Assembly: GCA_028715665.1 (NCBI GenBank)
Contig: JAQURI010000014.1
Location: forward strand, 1 to 17,638
DNA: 17,638 bases
Direction of reading: 5' to 3'
Origin: Candidatus Ratteibacteria bacterium
GTDB taxonomy: Bacteria > CAIJMQ01
The position numbers were made by a program, and so were the translations under genes. Positions 13,491 to 17,638 of this stretch are shown here, piece by piece. Within the stretch, counting starts at the first letter, position 1; each line of letters opens with the position of its first letter. Under the pieces are notes generated by a model, which did no database searches, was not told the DNA's origin, and was given only the letters and a program-made list of their open reading frames with translations.

Positions 13491-13525
13491 TCTGTCATTT
13501 GTCCTCTGTTTTCTGTCTTCTGTCT
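13491..13525 (-). repeat. Five-copy heptad array at the 3' end of the GAF-ANTAR gene
   Basis: On the plus strand the units are TCTGTCA, TTTGTCC, TCTGTTT, TCTGTCT, TCTGTCT. On the coding (minus) strand this is the same AGACAGA-type unit found in carB and hisF. It encodes the tail DRRQKTEDK after the ANTAR domain and extends past the stop codon toward the DUF1846 gene. Confidence 0.8.
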
Positions 13526-14214
13526 TTTACCTCATAGCTGACGATAATAGATTCCGCGATTTCTTTCATTTGCTTTCTTGTTTTCATAGAATATTTTCTC
13601 ATTAAATTATACGCCGCATCTTCGGTTAACCCTTCTTCCTTCATTAGAATCCCTTTGGCCTTCTCGACTCTTTTGCGCGTCTGGAGTTCTTCTTTCATAA
13701 CCTCTGTCTCAAGCATAAGCCGCCAATTATCTATGACTATAGCCGCTTGGTTCGCTATCGATTCCAAAATGTTTATTTCAGAACTGGTAAATTCATGTTT
13801 CTCGGAAGTATAAAAATTCAAAACGCCTATAACCGAACCCTTGACGCTCAAAGGCAGAGAAAGAAGCGAGCATAACCCTTCGGCTTTTGCAACTTCTCTG
13901 TTGATATAAAGGGGGTCATTACGGACATCGGAGGAGATGTACGGCTTATTTTCTTTTACGACCTTACCCGCTACACCTTCTCCCGGTTTTATCGGCGGCT
14001 TTTTAAGATATCTGCCGCTTACCGACTGAGTGGCTTTTATGGAAAGTTCGCCCTTTTTAGGGTCAAGAAACATAAGAGAGCAAATCTTAAATCCCATCGC
14101 TTCCGCCGTAAGGGTGACTATCAACTTCAAAATGTCTTCCGTATATCTTTGCGAGGTTATGGCAAAAGATATTTGCGAAAGCGCTTTCAATTTTTTTTCT
14201 AATTCCTTATCCAT
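13495..14214 (-). CDS. GAF-ANTAR domain protein, putative antitermination regulator
   Basis: The N-terminal GAF sensor domain (about residues 8-158) shows the family pattern (ITSQRYTEDILKLIVTLTAE, GEGVAGKVVKENKPYISSDV, LLSLPLSVKGSVIGVLNFYT). A short helix leads to a C-terminal ANTAR domain (about 173-225: KRVEKAKGILMKEEGLTEDA, AYNLMRKYSMKTR). ANTAR proteins bind paired hairpins in nascent RNA and prevent termination; NasR and AmiR are examples in nitrogen metabolism. With a GAF domain in place of a receiver domain, the input is probably a small ligand or redox signal. The start at 14214 (MDKELEKK) is preferred because the seven residues from the 14235 ATG are non-family-like; neither has a Shine-Dalgarno sequence. 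The last nine residues come from the heptad array. It stands alone on the minus strand, convergent with DUF1846 and divergent from nth. Its RNA targets are not identified. Confidence 0.9.
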   Translation of the reverse strand: MDKELEKKLKALSQISFAITSQRYTEDILKLIVTLTAEAMGFKICSLMFLDPKKGELSIKATQSVSGRYLKKPPIKPGEGVAGKVVKENKPYISSDVRNDPLYINREVAKAEGLCSLLSLPLSVKGSVIGVLNFYTSEKHEFTSSEINILESIANQAAIVIDNWRLMLETEVMKEELQTRKRVEKAKGILMKEEGLTEDAAYNLMRKYSMKTRKQMKEIAESIIVSYEVKDRRQKTEDK

Positions 14215-14247
14215 AATTAGCAGTGATTTTAACATAGATACGCTTTA

Positions 14248-14276
14248 TTGACGATTGGAACCGTTCCCTATAAAAT
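14248..14276 (+). promoter_or_regulatory. nth promoter with palindromic spacer, predicted leaderless start
   Basis: -35 TTGACG (14248-14253), 17-base spacer, -10 TAAAAT (14271-14276). The expected start site is near 14283, which is the GTG start of nth. The spacer holds the perfect inverted repeat GGAAC-C-GTTCC (14257-14267), which could be a repressor site. It differs in spacing from the GAAC-N4-GTTC LexA box. Confidence 0.6.
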
Positions 14277-14282
14277 ACTGCA

Positions 14283-14933
14283 GTGCTTAACAATTACGAG
14301 CGGATAGAAAAAATAATAAAAATTTTAAGGGATAGTTACCAAAACCCCAAAACTGCTTTAAAATACGAAAGTCCTTTCCAGCTTTTGGTCGCAACCATTC
14401 TTTCGGCGCAATGCACGGACGAAAGAGTGAACAAAGTAACGCCTTCTCTTTTCGTAAAATACCCAAGCATAAAAGATTTTGCCGACGCAAAACAAGAAGA
14501 ACTGGAAAAAGACATTTACTCGACGGGATTTTACAAAAACAAAGCTAAAAGCATAATCGGCGCGGCAAAAGCCATATTGGAAAATTTCGAAGGGAAACTA
14601 CCGGACAACATGGAAGATTTAATTACCTTGCCGGGCGTGGCAAGAAAAACCGCGAACGTGATTTTATCGTCGGTTTTCGGCAAGGCAGAGGGTATAACCG
14701 TAGATACTCACGTAAAAAGATTATCCGAACGGCTGGGTTTAAGTAAAGAAATAAATGCAGAAAAAATAGAAAAAGACCTTATGGACGTTATTCCTAAAAA
14801 AGACTGGTTAGAAATAAGTTATCTTTTAATAGCCCACGGCAGACTAATTTGCAATGCGAGAAAGCCATTATGTTTACAATGCCCGATAAAGCATCTTTGC
14901 CCATCGGCAAAAAAGTTTTATCCATCTATATAA
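14283..14933 (+). CDS. nth: Endonuclease III, DNA glycosylase/AP lyase
   Basis: Base-excision repair enzyme that removes oxidised pyrimidines and nicks at abasic sites. The 216 residues show the helix-hairpin-helix LPGVARKTANVIL with catalytic Lys122, the catalytic Asp141 in TVDTHVKRL, and a C-terminal [4Fe-4S] motif C190-x6-C197-x2-C200-x5-C206, exactly the Nth spacing. N-terminal PFQLLVATILSAQCTDERVN is also typical. Length matches the family. The start is GTG with no Shine-Dalgarno sequence. A good promoter places the transcription start at or next to the GTG, so a leaderless mRNA is likely. The AddB-like gene starts 6 bases after the stop, suggesting a two-gene repair operon. Confidence 0.95.
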   Translation: MLNNYERIEKIIKILRDSYQNPKTALKYESPFQLLVATILSAQCTDERVNKVTPSLFVKYPSIKDFADAKQEELEKDIYSTGFYKNKAKSIIGAAKAILENFEGKLPDNMEDLITLPGVARKTANVILSSVFGKAEGITVDTHVKRLSERLGLSKEINAEKIEKDLMDVIPKKDWLEISYLLIAHGRLICNARKPLCLQCPIKHLCPSAKKFYPSI

Positions 14934-14939
14934 TCATTT

Positions 14940-17638
14940 ATGCAAATACTAACTGTGCCATTTGAACTGCCTTTTCTTCGCGTATTGGCAAAATATATAT
15001 ACCAAAAACACCTCTCAATTTCCCCTGATTTCGGCCGTATTCTCATAGTGTTCCCTTCCGAGAGGAATAAACTCTATTTTCGCGAATACCTGCTATGCGA
15101 AACGGGCAAAGAAGCTATTGTGCCGCCGAATCTCCTTACGACGGAACAACTCTATGACTATATTTTCGAAAAAGCCGGAGGCGTAAAACTTTCTTTAGCC
15201 GAAGAAATCGAAAGGAATGTTTTGCTTAAAAAAGCAACGGAAGAGTTGAAGGCAAAAAATCTAAAAGAACTGTCCTTTGTCAAATTCATATCGATAGGCA
15301 GAAAACTACTTGCATTTTTCGACGAACTTACAAGCTGGGGTCTGCAAATCAAAGACATAGAAAATGTAAAAGAAAAATTGCATTTCCCATCGCGATACAT
15401 AGACGAGGAACTCCCTATTTTAAAAAAAATTAATGAACGTTATAAAAAAAATTTAAAAGCCGAAGGGCTTACGGATACGGCGTCAGCTCATCTTTCTATA
15501 GCAGAAAATTTTAAGAGCGGATACCTGGAACATTTCGAATCCATTTATATTGCGGGCTGCTTAGCCCTGACTTTAACCGATATTTCGCTTATAAAGAAAA
15601 TTTTAGAACAGGTGCCGGCCGAACTAATAATCCACTGCGACAAGGAAAATCTTACCGACAACTCCTTGGAGAATGTTTTCTATCACCACAATAAAATACT
15701 GGGAATGCTCAATGCCGATATAGAAAACATCCAAACCCTTTGTCCTGAAAATTTTAAACATAATAAACCCTCAATCCCCGTTTATATACAGAAATGCAAG
15801 AACACTCTGGATGAGGTCTCGTTTATAATAAGCACTTTATCGGAGCTTTCTTTCAGATACGCGCTTAACCGCATAGGAATCATATTGCCCGACGAACCCA
15901 TGTACTTGCCGCTGAAAGATGCTTTAGAAAAATTCAACATCCCTTATAATCTCTCGATGGGGATCCCTTTCAAGCATACGTTTTTATATTCGTTTTTGAA
16001 AGACACTTGCGATTTTATAGATTCGAATTTTTCGTCCGAGACATTTCTGGTACTGTTAAAAAACCCCGCTATCAAGGGAATAGTTAAAGATAAAATCCCG
16101 TTTAAAGACCTTGCATACGAACTCGACGGTAAAATAAGAAAAGAAAATCTATCCCGCATTAGCCGCGAAACGGAACTCCCCGGGGCTGACATACTGACGG
16201 ACTACATATTTGATATAACCGATAAGTTAAGCCGAAATTGTTCTTTCGGCGAATACTTAAAAACTTTGCGTGAGATTATTCAAGAATTGGCCGAGTTAAA
16301 TAACAAGTTATATAAGAAAATTTCTCTCATCTTAAATGACTTAACGGTTCAACTTATCAATATAGAAAATTCCAAAATTCCGGGCCAGTTCTGCCCCAAA
16401 GGAAAAGACAAGTTAAAATTTATAATGAGCATACTACAGACAATAAGTTTTCCCGTATCGGGGGATTTCTTAAACGGCGTGCAAGTTATAGGAATCCTTG
16501 AAGCGCGCAATATAGATTTCGACTCTGTCATAATTCCTTCCTGCAATGAAGGGATTTTCCCTAAAAAAAGCGACAAAGACCTTTTCCTTCCGGCAAATTT
16601 AAGGAAAGAAGTAGCTTTGCCGTTTTATAAGGAAAGAGATGCCCTTTACTCTTACTATTTCCATCAATTGATAACGGGGAAAAAGGAAGTCTATCTTTCC
16701 TACAGGAGCGAAGAAAAAACACAATTTGGATTAAAAAACAGATGGATAGAGGAACTTATTGAAGGCAACCAAAAACATTTTACGGTAACAGAGAACGAAG
16801 AAACTAATTCTGCGACACTGCGCCGACTTTATACCGGAAAAGGCAAAGACAAATCCTACGGCAAAAAGAGCTCCATCGCATATAAGAACCAAAAAACCTT
16901 GAATTCACTGAAATATTTTACTTTTTCTCCTTCTATTTTGAAAACATTCAAGCTATGTCCGTATAAATTCTATCTATCATATGTTTTGAACATGAGGGAA
17001 CCAAAATCAATAACCGAAGAATACGAAGCTTCAATATGGGGGAAAATTTTCCATAATGCTCTTGCGCGTTTATACAATGAAAAATATCCGGGGGGTTATA
17101 CCAAAAACATAAAAAAACAGGTAATCGGAAATTCCTTTAAAATCGGCGAAGAAGAATTTAAAAAAGCATATCCCCAACCGAAGGCTGCACTTTGTTTCGA
17201 TTGGGAGAGGAATAAGGAGAGAATGAAGAATTTGATAGATATGGAAATTGCACATTTCGAAGAAGGATTTAAGCCGATGGAAATCGAAAAAGGACTCCGG
17301 CCGTATACGATAGACATACATGATAAATTAAAAATAAAAATCGGGGGTATACCTGACAGAATAGATGTAAGGAAGGGGAAATTTTACATAATAGATTATA
17401 AAATCGGCAATAAACCGGACAGGAAAACCTATGAAATAGGTAAAGATTTTACTGAATTCCAACTGCCTTTATACGGATTGACTTATGCGAAAGGCGATAC
17501 AGAAAAAATCGTCGGTTTAATCTATTATCATTTGGACGAAAATTTGCGGGATTTTACAAAGCTTGACATATTAAAAGAAGAAGGCGAAAATTATGTCCAA
17601 CAATTCAAAAAAAGTATACTCCTGCCTACGCTTAAAGA
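14940..17638 (+). CDS. AddB/RecB-like PD-(D/E)XK nuclease protein, 3' end outside window
   Basis: An open frame of 899 codons that runs off the window. The C-terminal part in view carries a complete RecB-family nuclease site: His705 (WGKIFHNAL), Asp806 (GGIPDRIDV), and Asp819 with Lys821 (IIDYKIG). A preceding CPYKFYLSYVL (Cys673) matches the first cysteine of the AddB iron-sulfur nuclease. The other three cysteines would lie beyond the edge. The long N-terminal part (about 1-650) has helicase-like remnants in the AddB style (ILIVFPSERNKLYFREYL at the start, IYIAGCLALTLTD, ILEARNIDFDSVIIPSCNEG, VYLSYRSE) but no recognisable Walker A motif, as expected for an AddB-type subunit. AddB pairs with AddA to process double-strand breaks; an addA gene would be expected downstream. 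No Shine-Dalgarno sequence. The superfamily is certain; AddB as opposed to another RecB-like nuclease is likely. Confidence 0.88.
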   Translation, partial: MQILTVPFELPFLRVLAKYIYQKHLSISPDFGRILIVFPSERNKLYFREYLLCETGKEAIVPPNLLTTEQLYDYIFEKAGGVKLSLAEEIERNVLLKKATEELKAKNLKELSFVKFISIGRKLLAFFDELTSWGLQIKDIENVKEKLHFPSRYIDEELPILKKINERYKKNLKAEGLTDTASAHLSIAENFKSGYLEHFESIYIAGCLALTLTDISLIKKILEQVPAELIIHCDKENLTDNSLENVFYHHNKILGMLNADIENIQTLCPENFKHNKPSIPVYIQKCKNTLDEVSFIISTLSELSFRYALNRIGIILPDEPMYLPLKDALEKFNIPYNLSMGIPFKHTFLYSFLKDTCDFIDSNFSSETFLVLLKNPAIKGIVKDKIPFKDLAYELDGKIRKENLSRISRETELPGADILTDYIFDITDKLSRNCSFGEYLKTLREIIQELAELNNKLYKKISLILNDLTVQLINIENSKIPGQFCPKGKDKLKFIMSILQTISFPVSGDFLNGVQVIGILEARNIDFDSVIIPSCNEGIFPKKSDKDLFLPANLRKEVALPFYKERDALYSYYFHQLITGKKEVYLSYRSEEKTQFGLKNRWIEELIEGNQKHFTVTENEETNSATLRRLYTGKGKDKSYGKKSSIAYKNQKTLNSLKYFTFSPSILKTFKLCPYKFYLSYVLNMREPKSITEEYEASIWGKIFHNALARLYNEKYPGGYTKNIKKQVIGNSFKIGEEEFKKAYPQPKAALCFDWERNKERMKNLIDMEIAHFEEGFKPMEIEKGLRPYTIDIHDKLKIKIGGIPDRIDVRKGKFYIIDYKIGNKPDRKTYEIGKDFTEFQLPLYGLTYAKGDTEKIVGLIYYHLDENLRDFTKLDILKEEGENYVQQFKKSILLPTLK

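Noticed and set aside
14257..14267. LexA (SOS) box at nth
   Set aside because: Half-sites GAAC and GTTC are separated by one base instead of the four in the classical Gram-positive box.
15158..17321. Several 60-85 codon frames antisense to the AddB-like gene
   Set aside because: All lie inside the continuous 899-codon nuclease frame and look like shadows.

Overview
The window is bacterial, AT-leaning (about 40% G+C by eye), and reads like an uncultivated lineage. Apart from the toxin-antitoxin antitoxin and the purF-like gene, almost no gene has a recognisable Shine-Dalgarno sequence, and short palindromic and periodic repeats lie between and inside housekeeping genes. I cannot name the phylum from sequence alone.

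Layout: (1) 1-469, minus strand: a MazF/PemK-type toxin (cut by the window edge) and its ribbon-helix-helix antitoxin, with a strong promoter. (2) 490-2586: mnmG (tRNA wobble-uridine modification), carrying three repeat-derived segments. (3) 2587-2977: a gene-free stretch of nested palindromes, a rho-independent terminator and the carA promoter. (4) 2978-13459: a same-strand block of carA, carB, a purF-like gene, hisF, glmS and a DUF1846/UPF0371 gene. (5) 13495-14214, minus strand: a GAF-ANTAR putative RNA-binding antiterminator. (6) 14283-17638: nth (endonuclease III), then a long AddB-like PD-(D/E)XK nuclease gene that runs off the window.

The central block collects enzymes that normally use the amide nitrogen of glutamine: carbamoyl phosphate synthase, the PurF family, HisF (ammonia acceptor of HisH) and GlmS. 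GlmS keeps its N-terminal cysteine nucleophile. CarA has lost all three glutaminase triad residues (Cys to Ser, His to Cys, Glu to Ala). The PurF-like protein has Ser in place of the N-terminal Cys and has lost the usual glutamine-binding Arg motif. Both may therefore use free ammonia, or do something else. The nearby GAF-ANTAR protein belongs to a family that often regulates nitrogen genes, but any link here is inference.

The second theme is repeats. Palindromic elements sit in frame inside mnmG (1134-1204) and hisF (9394-9465), in the style of Rickettsia palindromic elements. The hisF element has a sister copy at 9881-9953 with compensatory stem changes. A distinct class consists of short arrays with a strict 7-bp (once about 10-bp) period, usually as facing inverted pairs. 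Their sequence differs from locus to locus, but the architecture is constant. They lie between genes and also inside carB, hisF and the ends of mnmG and the ANTAR gene.
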